Translations under genes and position numbers: made by a program | The notes under the pieces: generated by a model | Seen by the model: only the letters and a program-made list of their open reading frames with translations | Database searches by the model: none | Told to the model about the DNA's origin: nothing | NCBI GenBank assembly: GCA_024449915.1 | Contig: JAMZAV010000903.1 | Coordinates: 186,001-250,000 of the forward strand | Direction: 5' to 3' | Length of the DNA: 64,000 nucleotides | From: Sweltsa coloradensis | Taxonomy: Eukaryota; Arthropoda; Insecta; Plecoptera; Chloroperlidae | Shown: in pieces, positions 12,801-27,800 of the stretch | How positions within the stretch are numbered: position 1 is the stretch's first letter | Layout of the letters: every line of letters begins with the position of its first letter

Positions 12801-15800
12801 GCTTCTCGTCCAGTAGCTAGGGCAAAAGCGAGTAAAAATGTCACCCCCCTAGCCCCCCCCAAACAAAACCTTTGCTTGACGCACGCATTTGTTGTAACAG
12901 TATGATTATTTTTTGGATTGCATGCCCACCTTCGAATGTCATGCCTCCCACTGATGAAGAACCTAGATGTACGGTTCCAAACATTGTTAGCACTTATCAG
13001 GACCTAGCACACATTCTTAATTTAATAAGTTGCATTAAATATAACTGCACATTTTATTTTGTGTTGGGAGATTAGTACACCTTTCAAAAACTCAGATGTC
13101 CATAGTACAAACTACAAACATGTCCAGGCTACAAGTGGAAATACACCAAATGGGATCACCTCTATTAATTTTTTTTTACATACCATGAACCTCTTTGTGC
13201 CACAGCTAAGCTCATCGAAGCCCATAGCTGCTTCACCCGTATCTCCATGCTCAAAATACTCTAGGATGATGGACTCGGTACCCTTTTGGATTTCCTCTTC
13301 GGTCATCTCTGGAATGATGGTCTTCAGCTCAATGTCACCGTTATCGAGCGAGTCACTATCGTAGTTGGGGTCTTCCATTTCCACATCGACCTCATCAAGC
13401 TCGGAGCCTAGCTTGCCCCAAACGCCCTTCCCGCCAGCACCACCTGAAGAAAGAAAATTACATTATAGTAAGTAACTCTTTGATCAGAAAATTCATTCGT
13501 GTGACAATAGACAAGATGTTTCCGACTGTCTTGCTAAACACTTACAAGACACGACATGCATTGCACCCATTCTACAGCACTGGCAGTGTGCAAGCATGCT
13601 CTCTGGCAAGGGCACTTGGCAAGACAGTGCTACAATAGTATTGAAATGGTACAAGTAAACTACTATAAAAGCTGCAATTAGATTTGAATCAATTGTGTTT
13701 TTACTTTTTAATGACAGTACAAATCCCAAAGATGTAGGCTGGGAGACATGTGGTTATCACTTACAAGGTAGAATAAAGAAAATGAAGTATATAATTACAA
13801 AATACAACATAGAAAGGTGAAAAAAAGATGAACAGAATTCACATTATGGCATATACATTGGAACATCCTCAGTTTCTGCTTCTGGCCAAACTATGCTATT
13901 GGTTGTAACATAAAAATACAAGCTGTTGCATGTGAAGGTCAAATTGGATTGACTTTAGTCAGATAACAATGATTATACATTTAAGTCTAGTTAATCCTAA
14001 TCTGAACATAGGTTGTAAACATGATAGACAACGAACTACAGAGAAATTTACAAAGATGATCGTAGGATCATCCACATTAGGTTGAGGAACGTAAAATAAC
14101 AAGCCAGTTACACAAGACAAAATATCAAATGGTTTTCAAAACATCTGGATACACCTTATCTGACGTCTTGACCCGAACATTTAGTAAAAGTCAAGTACTC
14201 TGTTTACAACTGGTCATATTATTAACACATATTGTAGATAAACTTCAGGTCCAACAATCTTATCTAGAGCATACTCCCAATCCTGCTTATAAATATTTAT
14301 TGCCTACCACCTAAACACGATTACCATCAATCAACACACCAATAATTCCATTATTTGATTATAAGAGCCTAATTCACAACATTTCTTTATGACGAAGTTT
14401 ACACCTTACAATGAGTTATAAACATACCAATTGAAACACACACACGACGATACAAACGATTACGCCTTACACATTACGATCAATTGTGCACTAGACTTTA
14501 ATATGACATTGTATTTGTTGACTATGACCGATGTACCACATAGCCATCGGATTTGATTACGTGTCCTATGTGTACATACGAATGTGCATGTTTTAAGCCA
14601 ATACGAAATACGCCATTTAATAAAATATTTATTGGAAAATGTAATATCATAGGCTAATTTATTAGTGTTTTTGACATGATCATGAATCAAGTGAGGTTAG
14701 ATTGTGATTCTTAAGCGGAACGGATTTCCAACTCCAATGACTCTTGTGCGACCTTTTCAGGTGGGAAATCCTTTTTCAGGGCGGGAGTAATCGAACCCTT
14801 GACCTTCTGAATCAGTCTCGTGTCATACCTACCTGACAATATTGAGGATGCCGAGATGTTCGCTGATGACTTTACTACTAGCGTAACAGCTGCGGACTCA
14901 GTTTTACTTGAAGAACAGGGAGCGAAAAGACTTACTGAATCTATTGAATAGTTTATAATGAACAAACTATTGCTTAGGGCCTAACTATCTAAAACCTAAC
15001 TTTATCCAATTCCATTCAATCCAAAAAAACATACCACTTAAAATCATACATTGCCTTGCAAATTCAAATGACAAATCAGTTGTAAACTCAGTTGAACAAA
15101 CAAACTTTCTAGGCATAACAATAGATCAAAACTTAACATGGCATGCTCACATTTTAAGACACTAATAAAAAAACTGAGCTCTGCTTGTTTTGCAATTAAA
15201 AGCATCAAACTATAAAAGAATAATCAACTGCAAATTTCTGACTTTTTTGTTTGGTAATTAGTCTAAGAAATGTTCTAATTTTGGAAGTCCAACTCACATT
15301 AAGCTTTTCATTGGCAAAACGAGCTCATTGTGAGCATTATATCCTTAGGCTAGATGAGCAGATTGTAAAACCTTTTCATTGTTCCCTTGAATATTCTACA
15401 GTTCCATTAACCTTTAACATCTCAAATCAGTCATCACGCATTAGGAAAAAACATTCAATCTGCGTTAAGCAACTATAAACGCACAACACAAGGCAATAAA
15501 CATGATCTCCATTACTTAGCCTACTTTTCTACAACCTTGTCAGAAAACTCTGATATAAATTTGGTGCGCGGAAGCCCACCAGCCAAAGCACTGGCGATCC
15601 GATCCACTAAGCGCCTATTACCGGTTTACCGCACGCCTACATTGGCACTTTACACGGTGTTGCCGACGCGAAACCATGGGAGATAGAAACCTGCAACTTG
15701 CTTCAATCGATGGGCTTTTACTATGAGATGACCCATTTCAAGTTTCATCCCGATCTGCTGATGCGTCTAGAAGTTATTGAGACGTCAAATTCATTAAAAA

Positions 15801-18800
15801 GGTTTGCTCTTCATTGTTGTTGTGAACTGGTGGCGCTAAGATTTATTATTAATATCAGTTGTGTGGCCTGCAATAGGTATATGTGGCCTCAAGGATAATA
15901 GAGAGCCAAAATTTGCACCGATGTCAGTCATCTCAGTGGCCATGTGCTTTAACGGTAATTGGATTAGATGACCGGAAGCTTAGATAATGCAAAAATAACA
16001 AATTATTTAATTCGTGTTTTGGTAAGCAATGGAATGAATGGATAGGCCTAATGTTAGAGAAGGCACCGATGTCAGTCATCTCAGTGGCCATCAGGGGTAC
16101 CCGGGGGGGGGGGGGGGGCGGGGGGTCTTGGGCCCCCCCCCCTGGATTTTAGGAACAAACAAAATTTAAATGGCGATATGCGTTATTACATATAAATTAA
16201 TGTTTTTGTGAAACCGAAATTCAATTGAAAATTAATATTAATAATATTAAATTTAATGATATGATCGGGCGCGGAGTGTTCCTAGTTTTATTTTTCTCTA
16301 TCAATTGGGGACATTTAGTTCTGTCATACAGACTAGTGACAACACTGTAGTCTCTCACTATACATTTACCAAGGGTTCTAGTCCAGCTTACACTGGACCT
16401 GTTTCATCTAGTCCTAGGCATATATCAACAAAACTAAGCCAGCATACTTCAGTCCAATTTCAAGCCGAACTCGTCACAACCTGCTAAACTATAACTATAC
16501 TCATTCCCTCCCCATCAAGTTGCAGTGAAGTGTTTATCACGCTCGGCTGGATCGCTTCAAGCGATCTAGACTCGTTGGTGGTTTTCTAGTTCCGAATATC
16601 GACTGTACAAAAATTACATAATTTTGGTATCGTATTCAGCCCACTACTTTTTTCTAAAACCCAACAAACGCATTCCAAAAACCTGATTTTAAAAAAATTC
16701 GCCTGCGGCGCTATTGTTGGGGGGCAGAGCCCCCCAAACCCCCTGTTCTTGCCGAACGAAGGTACAAATTGTAATTTTTGCCCCTCCCCCTGCCAAAATT
16801 CCTGCTGGCGCTCATGTTGGCCATGTGCTTTACGAACGGTAATTGGATTAGATGACCGGAAGCTTAGATAATGCAAAAGTAACAAATTATTTTATTAGTG
16901 TTTTGGTAAGAAACGGATTGGCATAGAGTTACAGAATGACGTGTCGGTTTGTGGGCCCTCAATGGATAATGTTTAAGAAGCCAAAATTTGCACCGATGTC
17001 AGTCATCTCAGTGGCCATTTGCATTTGCATTTTTTTAATTATTATTATTTTTATTGGATTAGATGACCGGAAGCCGAGATAATGGAAATATAACAAATTA
17101 TTTAATTAGTGTTTTTTTTGAGAAGATTTTATTTTGAATCATTGTAATAAAGTAATTCCTCTTCTTGAATGCTTTCATCCATACTGTGTACGTTCTAAAA
17201 AAAATTATTGATATACCATACAAAAATGCAAAAATTTGCAAAAAAGGGGGCCAAGCCGAAAACTAGAAGTGTGGCCAAGCCCATTATTTTGTTTAAAATT
17301 ATAAATATATTTATTAATTATATAATAAATTAATAATATATCAATATCCATATTATTATCTTACTATAATTATGAAATAAATATATTAACAAAAATAACA
17401 TAAAACATAAATAAATTTATTGAAACATCTACATGTGGAAATATCAAAATTAACAGATGCCATTCAATGTTAAAAGCTTGGTCAATGGATTTAGATTGAC
17501 GGTTACAGTAACAACAACCAAGTTAAAAATTCATCGACCAAGCTTTTAATTTTGAATGGCGTCTGTTAATTTTGATATTTCCTCATGTAATTTAATGTTT
17601 CAATAAATTTATTTATGTTTTATGTTATTTTTGTTAATTATTTATTTCATAATTATCGTAAGATAATAATATGGATATTGATATATTATTAATTTATTAT
17701 ATAATTAATAAATATATTTATTATTTCAAACAAAATAATGGACTTGGCCACACTTCTAGATCTCACCACTTTATGTACCACTTGTATCTTCCTCGTTTTT
17801 GGCTTGGCCCCTTCATTTTTGTATGGTATAAAATTCTCTACAACCTTGTTCCAAAATAAATCATGATATACCTCAATATATTACATTCAAATCTGAGCTG
17901 AGGAAATTGTTATTACAAAAAGCTTACTACATTGTAAATGACTTTATTACAGCAACTGACCTACCGTATTTGAAATTTGGAAATTCATGTTCTTCTTATT
18001 AATTTATTTTTATACAAGTAACCTAATACTGTAATAATTTTACGTACTATACATCATTGGCTTTTGGCAGTAGGCCTATGAATTAATATGAGAGACAATG
18101 TGATGAAAGATTGCTGACATGGCCATGATGGCATTTTATTATTAGTAGGTACTACCTATATACTATATTTACTATTTTGTAAAATATATTACATTTAATA
18201 CTTGTGTAAGAACCTGTGTAAAGTAAAAATGGACTACACGGTGAAAACTGTTGAAAACTGTAACTAGGTTGTATATGACCTCTGTTGACCTTTAGAAAGC
18301 CAGAGGGTGGGAAGGTTGCGGCGCGCGGGTGTAAGCGAGTGAAGCGCGAACCAGTTCTTTCAAGTGCCACGCCAAAACGCCCAAGGGTGAGACTACTGCA
18401 ACAAGCGATCGTTTGCTTTCCTAGTCGAAAGATAAGAAAGATGTCTAACGCCAAAACAATGCTCGGCTGCTCGCATCGCTTTTGAATGCCCCAATCAATT
18501 AATTGTAAACAAAAATCATCCCTACGATTGATGTTGGCTAGAATCGACGCCGACGCCGAGTGTTGTGAGTTGTGACATTACGAGATCAGTTAGTTGTCAT
18601 TTGTCAATATAGCTGACTGGCATGCGTTTAGAGCTCGACACTCGAAATATACATAACCAAACTATAACGATGGCAATAATCAAACGATGGCCGATGGTAG
18701 CAAATTATCGAGGGGAAGGGCGTGGCAAGGAAATCGTTTAGAAGAGTCCCGAGTGATTGACACGATAACTATCAGTAAACGACCTAGTGATCTTCGTACA

Positions 18801-21800
18801 AATACACTCATTAGTATTGAAACCATATACCAACTGAATACTTTGCAGTTCGCATAGACAAAATTTGTAACAAGACCTCAAACAGTATCATCCTGTTCTT
18901 GTCAAGTCGGGACTATAGGGGTAGCCGTAGGGGTGTTGACCGTGTTGTTGGTTGAAATTTGAAAATACTAGAAAAAGAATAGGCCTATATCGGAAGGAAA
19001 GAGTAGTCTGAACTAAAAAACATGGCATTGGCCATAATACAGAAACAGCGATCGTGCTGTGGTATCTTCTTGGCATTGTAACACCACCAACACACCACAT
19101 CCCTACTACAGATCGCAGTGTAGACAGATAATAGAGTAAGTACTCTGCTCGTAGTAAAGATTTCGCATAGCTGTTCGCATTTGACCATGAACCGAGTCAT
19201 CACTTTTCCTAGATAACCTTCAAAGAACCTTTACAAACGAACTGATACGTGCCATATAATCGTATTTTAAAACGTACGATACGTGGTGTGTAGTTTCCGT
19301 CAAGAATAGCATAGTCCGGAACAGGGGGCGGGTTGTTACTAAAATAACGCAGAACCCACAAAGAAGGTTGGCTTGGCTGGAGCTGGACTTGACTTGGGTA
19401 AAAGTTTAGAGTCCAAAAAGACAACTTATTTTTTTATGAGAATTTTCAAATCATCGTTCCCAACCCAATCCATAATCAGAAAGATACCGACTCCATGTAT
19501 AAAGTTTCTGGTGTTGTTATTTTATATTTATTTTATAACAAAAACATTCGTATTTAGAATACACCCCTTCAGTAACAGAACTGATGTCAGTGGAAGTGTC
19601 TAGCAAAGCGAACCCCGAACAATAAAGATATGTTTTTTGATAATAGCCAATAGACATTCAGCAAAAGTTCAAGGTCACGCGTAAATACTAAATACCTCGA
19701 TTATTATTATTGTTATTGTTGTTGTTATGAACCCAGCAACATAGCATAGCATGAAGGTTTGCTTGTTACAGCTTTCTATTCTGCCACGGTTCGATATTGA
19801 GGAAGGTCACAAATCTAGGGATCGCGCGCGCGACCGCGCCCACACCCACAAAGGGCAGGCAGGGATGGGAGCGAGGGTGATTTCAAATCTCCATATTATG
19901 TATTGCAGCGAGGCCAGAGAGCTATCTTTGTTGCATCACGAGAAAATGAAAAAATAATTTGATATAGCCACAAAAATGATATTATAGTGATGCAACTTTT
20001 CGAGCAGGTGGAACAAATACTTTTGACATTTAAAAAAGTTAAATGGTGCATAGTTTTGGCTACTACAAGGAAGCCATGCTCGTGAAATTTGAGATTTGTA
20101 GGGCCTAGGGGGAAGCACGAAACTACGTAAAAGTGGAATTATGCATGCATTGTATTGGAGAATAAATATGAGTACGTCACTCTTGTTATCGTTTCCACTA
20201 GGCACTAACGAATTTGGCACAACCTTAGCAGTCAGTAGACCGCACATTATCCAAGAATAGAACCGTGCTCTGGTCACAGAACAATGTATTTAATTCATGG
20301 GTCAACATCTAAGCCTAAGGTGGTTATTAGTCGGCATGTGGAATGACCTCCATATAATGCATTATGCAGAGAAAGGTATGATGAACAGATGTTATTTGAA
20401 GAAGCTAGCCGATAAAAGTTTGTGAAAAGCAATCGATTCTCCCATATTTACTGAGAATACATCCAGTTACATACGCCCATTCGTTGTTCTTCAAGTTTAT
20501 AAGCATGTATATTGTATATCAAAATTAATCACTGTAAATTTTGTGTTTTGGACATATTTCACATTATTTTCTTGTGAATAGGAAGCTACGCTTATCTTAT
20601 ATCCAGCTATGCGTTTCATATTGTGACGTCGGAACTCAATTCGAAACCATAAAAGCGAAATAAACCCAATGATTGAATTTGATTCGACAATAAACACGCC
20701 CGTTCTGAAACTACGCAGCTTCTTCGGCGAAAACAGGGTTGGCCCGACTCCAAATCCCAGGGTTTTGGAAAATCAATACCCTTGAAAGTTTAACCTAGGC
20801 CAGGGACAAGGCCGTCCAGAACAAAACAACCCTTCCTTTCCTTCACTCTCGTCGGTCAAACGTGCGATCACAACATTGCTTCGACTGCAGCACCTTTGGG
20901 TGCCCAAAGACAGCACATCCATCGGTACTGATTTATTGGCCGAGTTTACATATTATTTGTAGGCCATGTGTGGCAATTATTATCCATGCAGGTTTGATTT
21001 CTAGAATAAATTGGCCAAAAAATGTGTTTTTGACTGGAGCGGTTTTTTTATTCATATTATACAAGACACGATTTAACAGAATTAATTATTGAACCATATT
21101 TTTTAAATACTAGGAAAACGCTTAAGTCCCGCCGCGTTGTTGGATGAGCGTAATTGGTGCATTGAGCTGCCATGTGTTACGCTGATTTTCTGTTGTTCTG
21201 TGAAAAAATCATTACTTAGTCGAAGATTTTTTTTAAATTAAATTAAATTAAATTAAAAAAAACTTAATTTTTTTAATTAATCGTAATTTTTAACAAAGAA
21301 AAATACATAAAATCATAATTTTCATAAGAAATAAATATTCGATTGCGCTCAAATTTAACACGAATATATTAATTCATGAAATTAAGGTTCTGTGGAAAAA
21401 TAATTACAATAGATAAAGCATGTAGGTGTAATAGTCAAAGAATTGTTTTAAAAAAGAAAAAACCCGTAAAATTTCGATTTTCATGAGAAATAATTTTTCG
21501 ATTACGCTCAAATTTCGCACGAATATCTTAATTCATTAAATTAAGGTTCTGTGAAAAAATCATTACAATCGGTTAAAGCATGTAGGTGTTATAAGTCGAA
21601 GAAAGTTTTTAAAAATCGAAAAAAATCGTAAAATTGCGTTTTTTATGAGAAAAAATTTCCCGATTGCGCTCAAAACGTATCAGTTCTAAGTTAAGAGATT
21701 TCGAAGGCCTCCATGAAATTTTATCGCAATCGGAGTATCGGTTTTGTTGGAATCGTGCTAACAAACAGACAAAAATACAGAAAGAAAGAAAGAAAAAAAA

Positions 21801-24800
21801 AACATTCTGGATTTTTTTCTCCAGTGTAGTGAAATGGAATCTTCGCTACGCTCATCCAAAAACTCTAAAACGTCCCATTAGAGGCAAAATATAAAACATT
21901 AAAATAAATTAACTCAAAATGAAATACAAATTTCATAACTCAACGTTATGTGTTGTCTAGGCGTACATTCGCTCTAGAAAACAACATATTATGTTAAAGC
22001 AATAGGCTAGAATTTTTTATACAATATTTTCAGACTTTTTAGTTCAATTTTCATTTTCTGATGATAGCCCAGACAGCTTGGGCCGAAACGTTATACCGGT
22101 ACGTAAATAAATAATCGACGCGGCGAAATGACCCAACAAAATATTTTTTATTTTAATATTCCGGGCCGCGAAAGACTTTATTTTGATATATAGGGTAGGC
22201 CTAAATTATAACAAATTTGAATAAAATAATAAATATTAAATAAGCCGCATTTGCTTTCCAAACACAAAATTCATGCTAAAAATGACTGACCTAACCAAGC
22301 AAGGTGCAGTTGGTTAACCCTCTACCTCGTAGGACCAACCTTATATTGTGGTATATAGATAGCCTGTCAGCCATTACGAGTGACGAAACAAACACTCAAC
22401 CTTCGTTACACACGGCCTCGCCTATACAAAACGTGCTTTATTTTTACCTGGCATTCTTGTAGGTCAATACATACCGGTAGTGTAAACCCAAGTAGTTTCG
22501 AGCAAGGCATGAGTTGCCATCTCGGTCCTGTTCTTCACCTTGTTAGACGCAATGCAAGGCGTTTATACGAATAAAAAAGCTCATCGGATAGGATATATCC
22601 ATATCGCCAGACAAATATACAAATATTTCTACAGTGCCCCTTACCGAAGTTGGTTAGCAACAATTTCCGGTACTTGATTTTACTCCTTACTGCCGTTCCG
22701 GATCTCAACGAATAGCCAAGTTTTTATACTAATGAAATGTTTTTTTTTTTAATAATAAATATTTGTATGACAGACTGGAAGTCCCGAACTTTTTTATTGG
22801 AGGTGTTGCAATGCAATTAATAAGTGCACACACTCATCATTATTAGGACTAAAAATTATAGGCCTAATATTACTTTGATTTTCTAAGAGGGCTATCATGA
22901 TTACCCCCTTACCGCCCTACAGGTATACACACTATACTTTTGATATATTTTGATATATTATAGACAAAATACTTTGGGTTTGGCCGTCTTGGTCTTGAGC
23001 ATTCGGAACTAAAAACTATTGAATTGAACTTAGTTGGTCCTTACACACTCTACCTCTTATCGACAATAAAACACCATACCCATTATCCAGAATGATTCTA
23101 TAAAAAATAAATAACCGAGTCATCGATTAGATAAGAGCCCAGCCAGCTCATTGGAGAGATATGTCACGATGCCAGTGACGGCGAGGTCACACGAACTTCG
23201 TTCACCCCCGCTTGCCGGCTACCGCAATACATCAATAGTTGGGTAAGGTTCACGAATGTGCTTACTTACAAGCGAACTTAAACAACGTACGGTACATGAG
23301 CTGTACAATAAAACTAAAACATGTTATAGTCGTATGTTCCACATTTAAATTCACATTTTGAGAGAGCATTTTAGCATAGCCTAAAATATATGTTATTAAT
23401 TTTAGGCGAATTTGTACATAAGATTCAATTTGATATTACTTGTTCATTACCGGGACCCCCCCCCCCCCCCCCCCCCCAAAAAAAGTAAAAAGTAGGTTAG
23501 TGGGGTTAGCACTTAGCCCCCCCCCCCGCACTAACTTACTTTCCTTTTCGAGGGGGGGGGGGGGGGTCCTTATAATGAACAAGTGCCTTATAAGGTAATA
23601 ACTGATACTTTTCATTATTTTGTGTGTAATGTAACCCAAATGGTGTTTGCCACCTTGCAACCCTAGAGACGACCATAAATAAATAAATCGCTGTGGTATG
23701 CTAGCTTGTACCCGAAATCGTGTGTGTGGGGGGGGGGGTCATAAGGGTGAAGAAAGTGTGTGCACATACACACTGCAAAATCTCGAGTGAGTGTGACTAT
23801 GAACACTGAACAAGGCATTGGTGCCGTGGTGCGAAACTGTTATGAACTTGACCACGGACTTGTTGGATGTACTCACACTTCCAGCATGGACACGCCCATG
23901 CTGACTAGACCCAGCCGCAGGCGATAAGAGACCTGGCCGAGAAACAAGTCGGTTTATGAATGTTAGGGAACAGAAATAGAGCTTAAACAATATGGTTAAA
24001 ATCGACTATTTGCCTACGCCTACCTAATACTAGTAATGATTCTCCAGTCAACAAATGAAGTTGGGTTGTTAAAATGAAACTAGTAGAACAGGTTGTTAAA
24101 ATTAAATTATTTGGACATACACTGTTCTTAAAATAAATATTTTTTTTATATATATTTCGACACTTCTAGTCGAGTGTCTTTCTCAAACTAAGGTTGAACT
24201 AAAAATGCATTTGTGTTTTAAAACCGAAATGTTATCAATAGATATTTGAATGTTTTTTTTCGATTCTAGAAGGGCCAGCGTTAGCTCGTTTATGTTGTAT
24301 TTGGTTGGTTGAAAAATAAATTGTCGCGTTGGCATAGGCTAATGTCTATTGGAGGAATTGATGGATATAGATTTAAAAAGTATCAATGTGTGCAGGGAAG
24401 ACAATCTCCCGTCCCGTGACCTTGGTGTTTTACCTATACCAGTATACATTATGTAGTATAATTTCAACTACCAAGGCCTTACCTGAATCACTTCCTGAAA
24501 TACGAAAAACGTGTACGTAGTATCTGGAGGTTTTCATCCCACACGCATCAGAAAGTAAACAAGCGTAATCAATCATGCGAGGAAACGAAGAGCAGTTTAC
24601 TATAGACAATTGACCACTAGAATTTTACCCGCCTCCTGACGTCACGAGGCAACATGGCGGAATGAGTTGGGATAAATCCTTATTTCCCAAGTGTACGTCT
24701 GTTGAACGGCGCACCACTTATCACGCTCTAACTCTGATTCTATTCATTATTTGGACCAAACTTAAGAGGAATAAAATTTAGCAAACACTTCATTGCTTAT

Positions 24801-27800
24801 AATAGCGAATATTGCGAATTTTTTTACACAGCCGTTAGCTTGTTATTACAAATGTACGCATCATACATGAAAAATAAACAAAACAACTATAAGCTTTCTC
24901 AACTTCAATTGACAAACAACTACTCATCGGATTTCGACGAGGCCTCTTTCAAAAAATGCACCTGTCTGTTTAGAGAAGAAATAAATCAACTTTCTAGATA
25001 GAAAGTGCACCGAACGAAATTTTATAGCATAGGTTCATATGCAGTGTATGTGTTTTTTAAGTCAAATACGCACTTTTGACGTGCGGATGAGCCGTGAAAA
25101 ACGGCACGCTGCATATTAACCCATGCTATAAATTTTCGTTCAGTGCACTTTCTATCTAGTAAGTTGATTTATTTCTTCTCTAAACAGACAGATGCATTTT
25201 TTGAAAGAGGCCTTGTCGAAATCCGATAAGTAGTTTTTTGTCAATTGAAGTTGAGAAAGCTTATAGTCGTTTTGTTTATTTTTCATGTATGATACGTACA
25301 TTGTAATAACAAGCTAACGGCTGTGTAAAAAAATTGGCAATGTTCGCTATTATAAGCGATGAATGTTTGCTAAATATTATTCCTCTTAAGTTTTGTCCAA
25401 ATAATGGATAGAATCAGAGTTAGAGCGTGATAAGTGGTGCGCCGTTCAACAGACGTAAACTTGGGAAATGAGAATCTATCCCAACTCTCGTCTTTTGGCC
25501 TATCGATCGTTTTAAGCTCCGCCCATCACCAGTGGTCCATTGATTGATTCTGTTGCTTTTCGTCTCTATAAGTATTAAAACATAATATCCCCTTCTGGGC
25601 CCGAGTCCAACTCGCAAACATAAGCTACAACCGAGAACGTAGGAGAGTATTATTGTACTCTTCGAAACTAGAGGCGAGCTCTGGCTGTCGACGTGAGACA
25701 CCCCGTTACCCTCCCCTTGCCTGTGGCTGAATCTGGCTCTGTACAGGGAATATGCAGGCCGATCAGTGCAGTTAGTAGATGAGGCTCCATGCCTAGCGGG
25801 ATTAGAGCTTCGAACCTGCGACCCAACCGTATGAGCCACAGCAAAATTTGATATCAATAAATCGTGTCGAAAAATCCGGAGAACAATTGATTATTTCAAT
25901 TGCATTTCTTGTAACTGAGTACGCTATTAACTCGAAATAGTAAATAGGCATAGATGTACTTACTAATGATACTGTAAAGCACTCGGAATAGAACCTCGCA
26001 TCACGTTGCATTAGAATAAAAATAATGTCAAAATTAATGCAGTGACGTTGCATTAGAATAAAATACTTTACACCTTTATTTATTTATTTATTTATTTATT
26101 ATATATATATATATATATATATACCTTTACAGCACAGCATTGTTTCTGCGTATAGCCCTAAATTAATGTAGTAATTTACATCTCCGTAACAAGTAAAAGT
26201 ACGCGCGCACAAATATCGTCGTATAGCTCCATTACCCTTCCATGGCAAAAATCTTTTCAAGACCAACAACTTTCGAAATAAACTGGAAGCTCATTTATAG
26301 GATGTCGACGCATTTAGATTCTTTGCAAGACCAAGGTTGATATTGCCTTCGCAGTTTGTCATAAACCGTTATCTCAAAGTGTCATGAAACTGATTGTGAT
26401 AACAATATGGCAATTACATTAAAAACCCTGTACTGTAATGTTTCTTGATATTCTCCACCACGTCATGCAACGAGCAATGTACAGGCTTTGAGTGATCTGA
26501 TCACGATTACTCCTTACACGAAAAACGGGGCGGTATTTTAAGCCCCTGTCTCCTAAGCCCCTGGACCTTTTTTTGGCTTCTAAGCCCCTGTGACAGACGG
26601 TTGTGCTACACGTTGCGAAGCGGGGCTAAGAAGACAAACCGGTCCGGGCTTTAGAAGACTAAAAGTCTTCTTAGGCCCTGTCTCCTAACGCCCGTACGAA
26701 AACCTTGTTCGTTCCCATGAGCCATTACAGATAAGAAATGATAACGAATTTTTAAGTGTTTATTATCATCGATTTTTGGATGAGCGAAGCGAAGACTTCA
26801 ATTTCACCGACCCCCAAAAAAATTTAGCTCGGGTGTTTTTTTTTTTTTCTGTCTGTTTGTTCGCTCTCTACCGGGGAAACGGCATATGCGATCTTGATGA
26901 AAATTTGAGGGGACCTTCGAAATCTCTGAACTTAGACTTGCAACGTTTTTGGGTACAATCGAAGAAATATTTCTCATGAATATCGTACTTTTACGATTTT
27001 TGTCGGTTTTTAGGGCGATATTTTCGTGACATTTGGGCAGATTCTGACGCTGACCAAACGGGTGGGGATACAACGTTCATATTTCACATGCACATGGGCC
27101 TTCAAATTCCAACTCGACACCTTCTCCCGGTTTGGCCCGTGAATACGGGAGTTTCACTCCCTGAAACTAATAGCGAGTTCTGGGTCGTCGTCGGGGAACC
27201 CCTTCCCTTTGACTACCTCCCCGACGGCGACGACAAAGACAACACGGACGGATGATGACACAGACGGAGACGACCACGACGTGGGGGAACCCCTGCCCTC
27301 CCCATATTCTTTTGGCTGGTTCTGACCAAGGAGGTATGAATAATGTAAGGAGACAGCATGCGCTATCTGTGGCTGTACAAATGAACGTGGCCGTTTTGAA
27401 CGTCTCCGATCGAGTTTTTCGCAGTATTTGCTGCTTCTCGTTGGTGCTGACCAATATGGCGGCTACTAAAACATAGAGTTTTTCGCAGTATCTACTGCTT
27501 CTCGTTGGTGCTGACCAATATGGCGACTACCATCGACGGCCGAAACAGCTGATATTATACTAAAACATTGATAATAACTCTTGTATCAATATGAGAATGA
27601 ATAATAAAGAGTTGAAATGTAATTTTAGTTGATGTGCTGCGTTTTTGTTTGTTTTGGAATGCTAATAGCTTTGACAATGGCTTTAATAATACCGACGACC
27701 TTGCTTTGGGTTCGAGGCTTTTGCCGACCACCATTGTCGTTCAAAGTGGCTATGGTTTTCACGGCGACATGCTGTCTCCTTACATTATTCATACCTCCTT

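Noticed and set aside
14711..14965. Minus-strand open frame of 84 residues
   Set aside because: It is the reverse shadow of a degenerate plus-strand reverse transcriptase with a FADD motif.
25420..25857. 145-residue minus-strand open frame as a gene
   Set aside because: It starts inside the right arm of a foldback element and continues into a tRNA-like repeat; no domain is recognisable.
26804..27073. Open frames encoding a recurring peptide (SSEISK..., then a lysine run), seen in many places on both strands
   Set aside because: They lie in the Helentron-like repeats, recur only because the DNA repeats, end in the A/T run, and carry different breaks in each copy. They have no known domain.
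27167..27476. Overlapping open frames on both strands near 27.2-27.5 kb
   Set aside because: They fall in the inverted-repeat part of a family 2 element and show only composition-driven residues.
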